Source: Pseudobacteroides cellulosolvens ATCC 35603 = DSM 2933
GTDB lineage: Bacteria; Bacillota; Clostridia; Acetivibrionales; DSM-2933
Length of the DNA: 64,000 nt
Direction of reading: 5' to 3'
Assembly (NCBI RefSeq): GCF_001262605.1
Contig: NZ_LGTC01000001.1
Location: 4,226,001-4,290,000 of the forward strand
Shown here: piece by piece, positions 26,893-37,354 of the stretch
How positions within the stretch are numbered: position 1 is the stretch's first letter
Layout of the letters: the number at the start of each line of letters is the position of its first letter
Position numbers and translations under genes: made by a program
The notes under the pieces: model-generated
What the model was told of the DNA's origin: nothing
The model's database searches: none
The model's input: only the letters and a program-made list of their open reading frames with translations

Positions 26893-29469
26893 TCAATAAC
26901 AAATACTATACTTATGACTATAGGTGTAACCAAATTTGCCGGCAATTGCTATAGCATCCACCATATTAACAACACCATCTTTATTAACATCAGCCAGTGG
27001 ATCATAATTTATACTGTCGTAGGTTGTGCCAAATGCTTTTGCGACCAAAACAACATCTGAAATATTAACAGTACCATCTTTATTGATATCTTCTAAAACA
27101 ACTTCTGGAGTTGGTGTATTAGTGGGAGTACTTACTGGCTGCATGGGAATATCCTTGCCAAATGCATCCAGATAGTAGGTGACCCAAGCCAAAGATGCAT
27201 TATAGGTTATATTCACATCATTTGTCTGCCATGCTTCAACATGATCTAGGTAGCTTTTCTGAGCTGGAGGAAATCCTTTAGGAATAAATCCTCCTTCGTA
27301 ATAAACAAGATTTGTAGTTGAGTCCGGACCGCTTACAAGAAATCCTGGAGGAACAGATGGATAATTGTAGTCAATCTGAGGGCAGAAGAAGAGGTGATGG
27401 GGATACTTTACCGAATTCTCACCAAACCCGGTCACATACACCTTATATAAAGGATTACGCCCTATCAAATAGTCTATAGATTCCGTTAATGCATTTATAT
27501 ATTTAATATCCTTACTTATGTCATATGCGTAAGCCATAACAATTGCTTCATTAATAACATAGAAATTTGATGCATGTTGATAGCCTGTTACATCGCTTCT
27601 AACACCCAACTTATCTTCATAGGTCGATTCACGTAAAGGAATACCGTAACCTTCTCCATTAATAATACCTATAAAGTTATCAGCAGCCTTCTTTATACTT
27701 TCCTTTGCTTCAGGAAATTCAGATGATTTATGAAGTACTAATGTGAGCGTTCCCAATCCTCCAGTAGTGCAATAATCGAAGCACCCGCAACAATGATCAA
27801 ATAATCCTGATAAACTATAAGGCATCATCTGGCTATCCTTATAACCCCTAAGATCTTTCAGATACTCGGATTCTCCTGTTGTTACATAGAGCTCACATGC
27901 AACCCAGTAAAATTCATCCTCAATGTAATTGTCTCCATACATTATACTCCCTGGCTCGTTTCCGTATGGTACAAATATGGCTGGGTTTGCTTTTGCAGCC
28001 TCATATGCTGTCTGTGATGCCATAAGACACCTTTGGGAAAATTCATGATCAATATCCTTCCAAATACGTGCTGCTTGTGCTGCACATGCAGCAAGGTTTA
28101 AGGTGGCAGCAGTTGAAGGCGGATAGTATATTCGTCTTTGTTCATCCTGATCAGGTCTTAAAGGGAGCATGTTCCACTTTTCACCAGCCAGCTTGTCTGC
28201 TGCCATACCTGCCCTTTCATAGCCTTCAGGAATCTGCATTTTCAGCATCCACTCCATTTCCCAGCGGCTTTCATCCAATAAGTCATTTATTCCGTTGGCA
28301 CTTTCAGGTATATTCAACTTGCTGTCACCAAAAACATCGGACAAACCATTTGCTTTTGAGTGTTCATACTGGTTTTGCATTAACCACAATGCAAGGCCTC
28401 CATTTACAACATATTTGCTTTGATCCGCACCGTCATACCAACCTCCTGTACCATTAATTGATGATGGACCCGAATAGTTTCTTCCAGCAATAAGTGCTGC
28501 TTCATCATTAGGGTGTCCTGCCGGACGAGCCCATTTACTATCAACACAGTATGGCATTTTTATTTCAATTCCACTTCTTGCATGGTAAAAATATTTCAGT
28601 GCATCATATTTCATCTGTAAATACATATCAATCCCAATATCAAACGGAAAACTTTGGATATTGCCTATAGACAATTGGTAATCCTTGCCCGGTGTTGTAA
28701 AACTGGAAAAATCAATTATATGTACATTTTCACCTGATGCATGATCAGAGCCGAAGGGAATAGTCTTACCAACTGCAACCACATCACCTTCACTGTTTTT
28801 TAATTTCCATTCAGTCGGGCCAACAGACCCGCTAGATACTTTAAACGTTGCCCTTTTAACACTATTCGGGAAATATCCAAGCTGATTTACACGAATATCC
28901 CTATATGGTGTAGGTGTAGGGTTTGGAGTTGGTATAAAGTCCGGGTCATCAAGTGACATGGATATAAAACTTATTTTAACAGGCAGCGAACCTGCCAGCT
29001 CTCCACCTAGATGAAAAGCCCACTCAGCAATCTTATAATCTTTGTCTGCTGTAAACGTATCTTCTGCAGTAAGTATTTGCCCTGCTTTTAATGAATACGG
29101 TTCCCACTTGTTGTTCCATGCTTCACCATATGGCTCTCCCTGATCACCGATTTTTGTATAAATCCTGGTAGCCTTATCTGCAGTCACTGAGAATTTAACG
29201 GTATATGTATGCCCTTTTTTTATTGATATTTCTCTATGTCGTAACTGAACATCCCATTTGTTGGTCCCTTTTTGATCCATGTTCACTTCATATTTGCCAT
29301 CCTTTACTTGTGCCCATGAGTTTTGTTCATTGCTTTCCGCTATGTGCCACGGCAAGCTTACGCCACCTTTAAAATCTGTGGTCTGAAGCATTTCTGCAGC
29401 ACTGCACGTTATCCCTCCTGCCGTCAAAACCAGTAAGGATGTCCCTAATACAGCCAGTTTTTTCATCAT
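26893..29469 (-). CDS. Cellulosomal CBM4-Ig-GH9-dockerin protein, fourth of the array; altered active site
   Basis: This 858-aa protein has the same architecture as its neighbours: signal peptide, CBM4, linker NPTPTP, Ig-like domain, GH9 and dockerin (DINKDGTVNISDV and DVNKDGVVNMVDA). Three active-site motifs differ from the intact copies. WYDAGDHGKY has become WYDGADQSKY, with both Asp kept but His changed to Gln. PHHRF is PHHLF. The proton-donor Glu is Asp751 ('WQTNDVNITYNAS'). Reduced or altered activity is expected, since Asp is shorter and would sit too far from the bond. The C-terminus has six extra residues (HKYSICY). GGGGG precedes the start at 29469. Confidence 0.9.
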   Translation of the reverse strand: MMKKLAVLGTSLLVLTAGGITCSAAEMLQTTDFKGGVSLPWHIAESNEQNSWAQVKDGKYEVNMDQKGTNKWDVQLRHREISIKKGHTYTVKFSVTADKATRIYTKIGDQGEPYGEAWNNKWEPYSLKAGQILTAEDTFTADKDYKIAEWAFHLGGELAGSLPVKISFISMSLDDPDFIPTPNPTPTPYRDIRVNQLGYFPNSVKRATFKVSSGSVGPTEWKLKNSEGDVVAVGKTIPFGSDHASGENVHIIDFSSFTTPGKDYQLSIGNIQSFPFDIGIDMYLQMKYDALKYFYHARSGIEIKMPYCVDSKWARPAGHPNDEAALIAGRNYSGPSSINGTGGWYDGADQSKYVVNGGLALWLMQNQYEHSKANGLSDVFGDSKLNIPESANGINDLLDESRWEMEWMLKMQIPEGYERAGMAADKLAGEKWNMLPLRPDQDEQRRIYYPPSTAATLNLAACAAQAARIWKDIDHEFSQRCLMASQTAYEAAKANPAIFVPYGNEPGSIMYGDNYIEDEFYWVACELYVTTGESEYLKDLRGYKDSQMMPYSLSGLFDHCCGCFDYCTTGGLGTLTLVLHKSSEFPEAKESIKKAADNFIGIINGEGYGIPLRESTYEDKLGVRSDVTGYQHASNFYVINEAIVMAYAYDISKDIKYINALTESIDYLIGRNPLYKVYVTGFGENSVKYPHHLFFCPQIDYNYPSVPPGFLVSGPDSTTNLVYYEGGFIPKGFPPAQKSYLDHVEAWQTNDVNITYNASLAWVTYYLDAFGKDIPMQPVSTPTNTPTPEVVLEDINKDGTVNISDVVLVAKAFGTTYDSINYDPLADVNKDGVVNMVDAIAIAGKFGYTYSHKYSICY

Positions 29470-29512
29470 TCTTAAGCCCCCTTAAACAACGTTAGTGTAA
29501 ATAAAATTCATT

Positions 29513-32068
29513 CTACTTTAAACTATATGCGTATCCGAATTTTCTGGCAATTGCCACAACATCAACCATATTAATTGCACCATCTTGATTCAAATCAGCC
29601 AATGCATTATAATCCTTGCAGTCAGGAGTTGTTCCAAAAGCTATTGCAATTATCACAATATCCGAGATGTTAACAACTCCATCCTTATTGATGTCTTCTA
29701 CAACAACTTCTAAAGTTGGTGTATTGACTGGCTGCATGGGAATTTGCCTGCCAAAGGCATCAAGATAGTTTGTAACCCATGCCAATGACGCATTCCAACT
29801 TATCATTACTTCATTTGTGCCCCAAGCCTCAACATGATCATGGTAATATTTCTGTGAAGGAGTTTTTGCCACATTAGTATTAGGAGAGCACCCACCTTGC
29901 ATGTCATAATATGCACCTGAATTTGGACCTCCAACTAAAAATCCAGGAGGTGCTGAAGGATATATGATATCAATCTGTGGACAGAAAAACCTGTGATGTG
30001 GATATTTTACAGGATTTTCACCATAACCGGATACATACACTTGAAATAATGGATTACGTCCCATTAAATAGTCCATTGACTCAGTTAAACCATTGATATA
30101 TTTTACATCCTCACTTAGATCATATGCATAAGCCATTACAAGTGCTTCATTAACTACATATGCATTTGAACCATATGGATACCCGGTAACCATTTCCCGC
30201 TGCCCCGCAAACTCATTAATATAACTTGTTTCGGCAAAAGGAATTCCGTAGCCCTCTTTATTTTGAATATTTATAAAGGTATCAGCAGCATTTTTTATGC
30301 CCTCTTTAACATTTGGAAATTCAGATAGTTTATGTAGGGCAAGGGTAAGAGTTCCCAACCCTCCTGTAGCACACCTATCAAAGCATCCCTGTATACCATT
30401 ATATTCTCCGGTTAAAACAACAGGCATCTTCTCACTATCGTTATAAGCATTCAAATCGTTCAGGTATCCGGCTTCTCCAGTTGTTACATAAAGTTCACAA
30501 GCTGCCCAATAAAAGTCATCATCAACATAATTATCTCCATATGTATTACTTCCTGGTTCCTGTCCATAGGGTGCAAATATGGATGGGTTCTCTTTAGCTG
30601 CTTTATAAGCTAACTTGGATGCAGTAAGACATCTCTGTGAAAAATCAGAATCAATATCCTTCCATAATCTTGCTGCCTGTGCTGCACATGCAGCAAGATT
30701 TAGTGTAGCTGCTGTTGAAGGTGGATAGTAGATGCGTTTTTCAGTATCCTGATCAGGCCTTGTTCCTAGCCTAGTCCAATTTTCGCCTGCCAGCTTGTGT
30801 ACTGCCATTCCTGACCTGTCAAACCCTTCAGGAATCTGCATTTTTAGCATCCATTCCATTTCCCAGCGAGTTTCATCCAATAAATCATTTGTGTTATTTC
30901 CACTTTCAGGTATGTTCAATTTACCATCGTCAAAGGCATTCTCAATTCCTTTTGCCTTTGAATATTCATACTGATTCTGCAATACCCACAATGCAAGACC
31001 TCCATTAACAACATACTTGCCATGATCTGCCGAGTCATACCACCCTCCTGTACCGTTAATAGTCTCAGGTCCGATGTAATTTCTTCCAGTAATAAGAGCA
31101 GCCTTATCATTTGGATGTCCTACAGGGCGAGCCCATTTGCTATTAGCACAGTATGGCATTTTTATTTCAATACCGCTTCTTGCATGATAAAAATATTTCA
31201 ATGCATCATTTTTCATCTGTGAGTACATGTCAGTTCCGATATCAAACGGTAAACTCTCGGCATTACCTGATGATAGTATGTAACCTCTACCAGGTGTTGT
31301 AAAGTTTGAAAAATCAATTATATGTACATAATCACCCGATGCATGGTCAATGCCTAAGGGAATAGACTTACCCGATGCAACAACAATACCTTCAATGTTC
31401 TTTAAATTCCATACAGCCGTGTTAGCCCCAACAGGCACTTTGAACGTGGCTTTTTTAATGCTATTTGGAAAATAACCAAGCTGATTTACACGGATATCCC
31501 TAAATGGTGTCGGTGTTGGGTTTGGTGTAGGTACAAAATCCGGATCATCAAGCGACATAGATATAAAGCTAATATCCACAGGCAGTAGCCCTGTCAACTC
31601 TCCACCAAGGTGGAAAGCGTACTCAGCAAGCTCATAGTTTTTATCAGCTGTAAAAGTATCTTCTACATCAAGTATTTCTCCTGCTTTCAAGGAATACGGC
31701 TGCCACTTGTTGTTCCACACTTCACCATACGGGTCCCCCATATCACCTATTTTTGCATAAATCTTGGTAGCCTTATTTGAAGTAACTGAGAATTTTACAG
31801 TATATTTATGCCCTTCTTTTATTGATATTTCTCTATGTCTTAGCTGAACATCCCATTTGTTGGTTCCTTTTTGCTCCATATGAACGACATACTTGCCATC
31901 CTTTACCTCCTGCCACGAGTTTTGTTCATTACTTTCAGCTATCTTCCACGGCAGGATTACGCCACCTTTAAAATCTGTCGTCTGAAGCATCTCTGCAGCA
32001 CTGCAAGTTACTCCTCCTGCTGCTAATGCCAGTAAGGATGTCCCAATTACAGCTAGTTTCTTTTTCAT
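29513..32068 (-). CDS. Cellulosomal GH9 glucanase (CBM4-Ig-GH9-dockerin), third of the array; active site intact
   Basis: This 851-aa protein has a signal peptide (1-25), CBM4, linker, Ig-like CelD_N domain, GH9 and dockerin (DINKDGVVNISDI and DLNQDGAINMVDV). Active-site residues appear complete: WYDSADHGKY with both Asp residues, PHHRF, and proton donor Glu753 in 'WGTNEVMISWNAS'. CBM4-Ig-GH9 enzymes such as CelE of C. cellulolyticum and the CbhA/CelK group are endo- or processive cellulases; the exact mode is not readable here. The dockerin should anchor it to a scaffoldin encoded elsewhere. GAGGGGG precedes the start. Confidence 0.92.
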   Translation of the reverse strand: MKKKLAVIGTSLLALAAGGVTCSAAEMLQTTDFKGGVILPWKIAESNEQNSWQEVKDGKYVVHMEQKGTNKWDVQLRHREISIKEGHKYTVKFSVTSNKATKIYAKIGDMGDPYGEVWNNKWQPYSLKAGEILDVEDTFTADKNYELAEYAFHLGGELTGLLPVDISFISMSLDDPDFVPTPNPTPTPFRDIRVNQLGYFPNSIKKATFKVPVGANTAVWNLKNIEGIVVASGKSIPLGIDHASGDYVHIIDFSNFTTPGRGYILSSGNAESLPFDIGTDMYSQMKNDALKYFYHARSGIEIKMPYCANSKWARPVGHPNDKAALITGRNYIGPETINGTGGWYDSADHGKYVVNGGLALWVLQNQYEYSKAKGIENAFDDGKLNIPESGNNTNDLLDETRWEMEWMLKMQIPEGFDRSGMAVHKLAGENWTRLGTRPDQDTEKRIYYPPSTAATLNLAACAAQAARLWKDIDSDFSQRCLTASKLAYKAAKENPSIFAPYGQEPGSNTYGDNYVDDDFYWAACELYVTTGEAGYLNDLNAYNDSEKMPVVLTGEYNGIQGCFDRCATGGLGTLTLALHKLSEFPNVKEGIKNAADTFINIQNKEGYGIPFAETSYINEFAGQREMVTGYPYGSNAYVVNEALVMAYAYDLSEDVKYINGLTESMDYLMGRNPLFQVYVSGYGENPVKYPHHRFFCPQIDIIYPSAPPGFLVGGPNSGAYYDMQGGCSPNTNVAKTPSQKYYHDHVEAWGTNEVMISWNASLAWVTNYLDAFGRQIPMQPVNTPTLEVVVEDINKDGVVNISDIVIIAIAFGTTPDCKDYNALADLNQDGAINMVDVVAIARKFGYAYSLK

Positions 32069-32138
32069 GTTCGAATCCCCCTCATAATCTAAATAGCCAA
32101 CTTATTTATCTATAATATTTTCAGCAGTTACATTATCT

Positions 32139-34694
32139 TCATTCCAACTTATATATATATCCAAATTTTATAGCCACCTTTATAACATCTGCCATGTTTA
32201 TTGCTCCGTCATTGTTCAAATCATATTTTGGGTTATACCTAATAATAATATTACCAAACTCTTTTGCAAGCAGCACAACATCTGCCATATTAACTACTCC
32301 ATCCTGGTTAAAGTCCTCAGGAACCATTATTCCAGTATTGGTTGGTGTACATGCAGGCCTAACAGGAATCTCCTTGCCAAATGCATCCAAATAATAGGTC
32401 ACCCAGGCAAATGGTGCATTGAAATTTATTTTAACTTCATTGGTATCCCATGCATCAATATCATCAGTGTAACAAGTCTGAACTGGAAGTACCTTCCCGA
32501 TTAAAGGACCACGTCCATCTAAAAGCCAAATACTCTCAGAGCCCGAATATGGGCCTCCTACAAAGAATCCAGGTGGCACGGATGGATACTTTTTATCAAC
32601 CTGGGGACAGAAGAAACGATGATGGGGGTATTTAACGGGATTTTCACCATATCCTGATACATAGGCCTTAATAAGTGGATTACGCCCCATCAAATAGTCC
32701 ATAGACTCCGTTAAGCCATTAATATACTTTGTATCTTTGGTAAGGTCATATGCATATGCCATTACAAGTGCTTCATTAATAACATATGTATTTGAAGCAT
32801 ATGGGTATGCCTCTATAGTCTCTTGCTCACCCATAAACTCGATTGTACGTTTTGAAGAAAGAGGTATACCATAACCCTCTTTATTTTGTACTGCAATAAA
32901 TGTATCAGCTGCATTTTTAAAATTGTCTATCACATTTGGAAACTCATCTTTCTTATGTAAGGCAAGTGTAAGAGTTCCTAATCCTCCTGCAGAACGACTA
33001 TCAAAACATCCTGCAAATCCTTTATACTCACCTGATAGAACTTCAGGTATCTTAAGACTGTCCTTATATCCCTTCAAATCTGCCAGAAATTCTTCCTCTC
33101 CTGTTGTTACATAAAGCTCACACGCTGCCCAGTAAAATTCATCTTCAACATAGTTATCTCCATACGTAAAACTTCCCGATTCCTGTCCATAAGATGCAAA
33201 TATAGAAGGGCTTGCCTTTGCGGCTTGATATGCTGTCTGTGATGCTATAAGACACCTTGTAGAAAATTCAGGGTCAATATTCTTCCAAATACGTGATGCT
33301 TGTGCCGCACAAGCTGCAAGGTTCAGTGTAGCTGCCGTTGAAGGAGGGTAGTATATCCTGTTTTCAGTATCCTGATCAGGTCTTTTAGGCATTAAAGTCC
33401 ACTTTTCATCAGCCAGCTTGTGAGCAGCCATACCAGACCTGTCAAAGCCCGCCGGAATCTGCATTTTAAGCATCCACTCCATTTCCCAGCGAGTTTCATC
33501 CAGCAAATCATTTATATTATTACCGCTTTCAGGGATGTTCAATTTATTATCTTCAAAGATACTTTCAACTCCACTTTTCTTTGAGTGCTCATACTGATTC
33601 TGCAACATCCACAGTGCAAATCCACCATTAACAACATACTTTCCATGATCTCCGCCATCATACCACCCACCAGTACCGTTAATAGTCTCAGGTCCATTAT
33701 AGCCTCTTCCAGTAACTAAAACCGCAACATCATCAGTGTGTCCTGCAGGACGAGCCCATTTACTGTCAACACAGTAAGGCATTTTTATCTCAGTACCGCT
33801 TCTGGCATGATAAAAATATTTTAGTGCATCATATTTCATCTGCGAGTACATATCAATACCAATATCAAATGGAAAGCTTGTTTCACTCCCTGCATAAAGC
33901 TGGTAGTCCTTACCGGGCGTATTATAGTCTGAGAAGTCAATTATATGAACTATTTCATCAGATGCCTCATCAAAACCAAAGGGTTTTGTAGTACCGGAAG
34001 CAACAACTGTACCGGAACTATTCTTCAATTGCCAATCAACCGATGAAGTCTGTGTACTTTTTACTTTTAATGTAGCTTTTTTTGCAGCATTTGGATAATA
34101 ACCCAGCTGATTTACCCTTATGTTTCTAGCCGGTGTGGGAGCAGGTGTGGGTGTTGGCTCAAACTGGGGATCATCTAATGACATTGATATGAAGCTTATA
34201 TCATAAGGTAATGCACCAGCTAACTCTCCTCCTAAATGAAAAGAAAACTCCGCATCATCATAATCCTTATCTGCAACAAATGTGTCTGTGACTGAAAGTA
34301 TTTCATTTGCTTTAACTTTAAATGGCATCCATTTGTTGTTCCAAACCTCTCCATAAGGCTCTCCCTTATCACCGATTTTTGCATATATCATACAATCTTT
34401 GGTTGCCGACAAAGAAAACTTTACAGTATAAGTATGATCTTCTACTATTGATATTTCTTGATGCCTTATCTGCACATCCCATTTGTTGGTTCCTTTACTT
34501 TCCATATGCACTACATATTTACCATCCTTTATTCCCGACCAAGAGTTTTGTTCATTACTTTCCGAAATATGCCAAGGTAAGTTTACTCCGCTCTCAAAAT
34601 TTGTTGTCTGTAGTATCTCGGCAGCACTGCAAGTCAATCCTCCTGCCAGTGAAGCAGTTAACAATGCACCAATTAATGTAAGTTTCTTTACCAT
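32139..34694 (-). CDS. Cellulosomal GH9 glucanase (CBM4-Ig-GH9-dockerin), second of the array; active site intact
   Basis: In this 851-aa protein the order is signal peptide (1-25), CBM4 (about 26-175), linker PTPTPAPTP, Ig-like domain (about 188-275), GH9 (about 285-770), and dockerin (DFNQDGVVNMADV and DLNNDGAINMADV). WYDGGDHGKY, PHHRF and proton donor Glu753 ('WDTNEVKINFNAP') are all present, so an active cellulase is expected. TAGGAGG lies before the start at 34694. It sits 37 bp after the first (frameshifted) copy and 70 bp before the third, consistent with one transcript. Confidence 0.92.
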   Translation of the reverse strand: MVKKLTLIGALLTASLAGGLTCSAAEILQTTNFESGVNLPWHISESNEQNSWSGIKDGKYVVHMESKGTNKWDVQIRHQEISIVEDHTYTVKFSLSATKDCMIYAKIGDKGEPYGEVWNNKWMPFKVKANEILSVTDTFVADKDYDDAEFSFHLGGELAGALPYDISFISMSLDDPQFEPTPTPAPTPARNIRVNQLGYYPNAAKKATLKVKSTQTSSVDWQLKNSSGTVVASGTTKPFGFDEASDEIVHIIDFSDYNTPGKDYQLYAGSETSFPFDIGIDMYSQMKYDALKYFYHARSGTEIKMPYCVDSKWARPAGHTDDVAVLVTGRGYNGPETINGTGGWYDGGDHGKYVVNGGFALWMLQNQYEHSKKSGVESIFEDNKLNIPESGNNINDLLDETRWEMEWMLKMQIPAGFDRSGMAAHKLADEKWTLMPKRPDQDTENRIYYPPSTAATLNLAACAAQASRIWKNIDPEFSTRCLIASQTAYQAAKASPSIFASYGQESGSFTYGDNYVEDEFYWAACELYVTTGEEEFLADLKGYKDSLKIPEVLSGEYKGFAGCFDSRSAGGLGTLTLALHKKDEFPNVIDNFKNAADTFIAVQNKEGYGIPLSSKRTIEFMGEQETIEAYPYASNTYVINEALVMAYAYDLTKDTKYINGLTESMDYLMGRNPLIKAYVSGYGENPVKYPHHRFFCPQVDKKYPSVPPGFFVGGPYSGSESIWLLDGRGPLIGKVLPVQTCYTDDIDAWDTNEVKINFNAPFAWVTYYLDAFGKEIPVRPACTPTNTGIMVPEDFNQDGVVNMADVVLLAKEFGNIIIRYNPKYDLNNDGAINMADVIKVAIKFGYIYKLE

Positions 34695-34731
34695 TTCTTT
34701 AGCCTCCTATCAATTTAAAATATAAATAATT

Positions 34732-37295
34732 TTAAGACTCTAACTCATAAACACAACCAAATTTTAATGAAAGCCGCATAACATCCGCCATGTTAATTGC
34801 CCCATCATTATTCAAATCACAACATATATCAAATTTATCATCACCTAAGCAAAATCCAAATGCCTTGGCAATAATAAAAACATCTATCATGTTTACTACT
34901 CTGTCTTTGTTAATATCTTCAGCTATACCTGAACGGGTTGGGGTAGTAGTTATATATTTTGTTGGGGTAGGTCTTGGACCTACTCCACTAAAATCTAAAT
35001 AAGATGTAACCCATGCAAGTGCAGCATTAAGACTTATGGATACCTGGTTTGTATGCCATGATTCAACATGATCAACATAGCATTTCTGAGCAGCAGGTCT
35101 GACATATCTCAAACCACCTCCAACAGACCAGGGAGCTATCATTCCTGAGTTTGGTCCGCTTGCAACAAATCCTGGAGGAACTGATGGATATGACGGGTCC
35201 ATTTGCACGCAGAAGAACCTATGGTAAGGATTCTTCATGGGATTTTCGCCATAGCCGGAAACATAAACCTTCACCAATGGATTTCGTCCCATAAGATAAT
35301 CCATTGTTTCACTCAAACCGTTAAAGTATTTGGTATTTTTACTCAAATCATAGGCATATGCCATAACAATTGCTTCATTCAGTATAAATCCATTTGACCC
35401 AAATGGATATCCCGTTATCTCCTCACTTTGTCCATCATATTCATTTATATAGGTTGACTCGGAAAGAGGTATGCCATAACCCTCCTTTGACTGAACCGAC
35501 ATAAATGTGTCTGCTGCTTTTTCAATACTAAGTACAGCTTCAGGAAATTCAACAGCTTTATGCAAAGCCAGTGTCAAAGTTCCCAACCCGCCTGTAGCAC
35601 CCCAATCAAAACATCCTGCCATACCGTATGATTGGCCTGTCAATGTTACAGGCATTTTCAGGCTAGCTTTATAAGATTTCAAATCGTCAAGGTATTCTTC
35701 CTTATCAGTAGCAACATATAACTCACATGCAGCCCAATAAAACTCATCTTCAACATAGTTATCACCATAAGTTTCACTGCCAGGTTCCTGTCCATAAGGC
35801 GAAAGCACTGCAGGATTTTTTTTAGCAGCCATATATGCCGTTTCTGCTGCCGCAAGACATTTAGATGAAAATGCTGAGTCTACATCCTTCCATATGCGGG
35901 AAGCTTGTGCAGCACAAGCTGAAAGATTTAATGTTGCAGCAGTTGATGGAGGATAGTATATTCTCTTTTCCTTATCCTGATCGGGACGGGTTGGCAAATA
36001 TGTCCAATTCTCGTCTGCCATCTTGTGTACTACCATTCCTGCTCGGTCAAAGCCTTCAGGAATCTGCATTTTCAGCATCCATTCCATTTCCCATCTGGAT
36101 TCATCCATCAGGTCACTTTTCCCATTTCCACTTTCAGGTATATTTAATGTCCGATCACTGAAAACTGCATATCTTCCTTCTTTAACTGAATATTCATATT
36201 GGTTTTGGAGTATCCACAGTGCCAAGCCCCATGAACAACATACTTGCCATGATCTCCTGCATCATACCATCCACCTTTACCGTCTATGGTCTTCGGTCCA
36301 TTATAGTTTCTGCCGGTAATGAATGCAGCTGTATCTTCAGTATGACCTGCTGCACGTGCCCATTCGCTTTCTACACAGTAAGGGATTTCAATATTTATAC
36401 CACTTCTTGCATGATAAAAATATTTTAGTGCATCATATTTCATCTGGGAATACATGTCTGTTCCGATATCAAAGGGGAAACTTACAGCACTTCCTGCAAT
36501 GAGCTGATAATCCTTTCCAGGTTTTGTGTAGTCAGAAAAATCTATTATTTGTAGTTCTTCACGTGCTGCATGATCAGGACCATAGAGATAGGCCTTACCA
36601 TTAGCAACAATATTGCCCTTGTTATCCTTTAGCTGCCAATCTACAGCAGTAGCTCCCATATTAACCTTTACTGTAGCTTTTTTTGCGGCATATGGAAAAT
36701 ATCCCAACTGGTTAACTCTTATATTCATTAGCGGTATTGGATCAGTTGTCGGAGCTGGTATAAACTTCGAATCAACTAGTGACATGGAAATAAATCTTAT
36801 TTCACATGGAAGTTGTCCAGCCATATCTCCGCCAAGGTAAAAAGCAAATTCGGCAGATTCAATACTCCTTTCCGGTATAAATGTTTGATTTACATTAAGA
36901 GTCTGTCCGGCACTAATTGAAAACGGCTCATTACCATTGTTCCATGCATCCAAAAAAGGCTCCTCGCAGTCGCCAATTCTGGCATAAACCTTACAAGCCT
37001 TATCCGCATTAATGGAAAACCTTACATTATATGTATTACCTGCAACAATTGAAATGTCTTTGTGGCTTAATTTAATATCCTCTTTGCTTGTCCCTTCTTG
37101 ATCAATGTGGACAATAAGGCTGCCATATCTCACAAAAGAGTATGAATTCTGTTCATTACTTTCATAAAGTCGCCAAGGCAAACTGAATCTATCGTTAAAA
37201 TCAGTTTTCTTCAGCAATTCGCCTGCACTGCACGTCATGGAAGCTGCTATTAAAACCAGCAGCATAATGAACAATAAAACGATTTTTTTCATCAT
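34732..37295 (-). pseudogene. First CBM4-Ig-GH9-dockerin gene of the array; frameshifted, with catalytic Glu and His substitutions
   Basis: Two frames, 36144-37295 and 34732-36225, make one gene of about 854 codons. The break is at 'HGKYVVHG', in the run of four C at 36227-36230; one extra base restores 'GGLALWILQNQYEYS'. The start at 37295 has AAGGGGGAG. The product would be signal peptide, CBM4, Ig-like domain, GH9 and dockerin. It is the most divergent copy. The CBM4 segment KWDVQ is KEDIK. The GH9 histidine motif PHHRF is PYHRF, and the proton-donor Glu is Gln ('WHTNQVSISLNAA', codon 35044-35046). The first dockerin loop has DINKDRVVN, with Arg in place of the loop Gly. Both decay and substitutions suggest loss of enzyme activity. 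Confidence 0.85.
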
Positions 37296-37354
37296 ACTTC
37301 TCCCCCTTAAATCTACAGTTTATCTATACACTTAAAAGCCTCTTTACAACTTTT

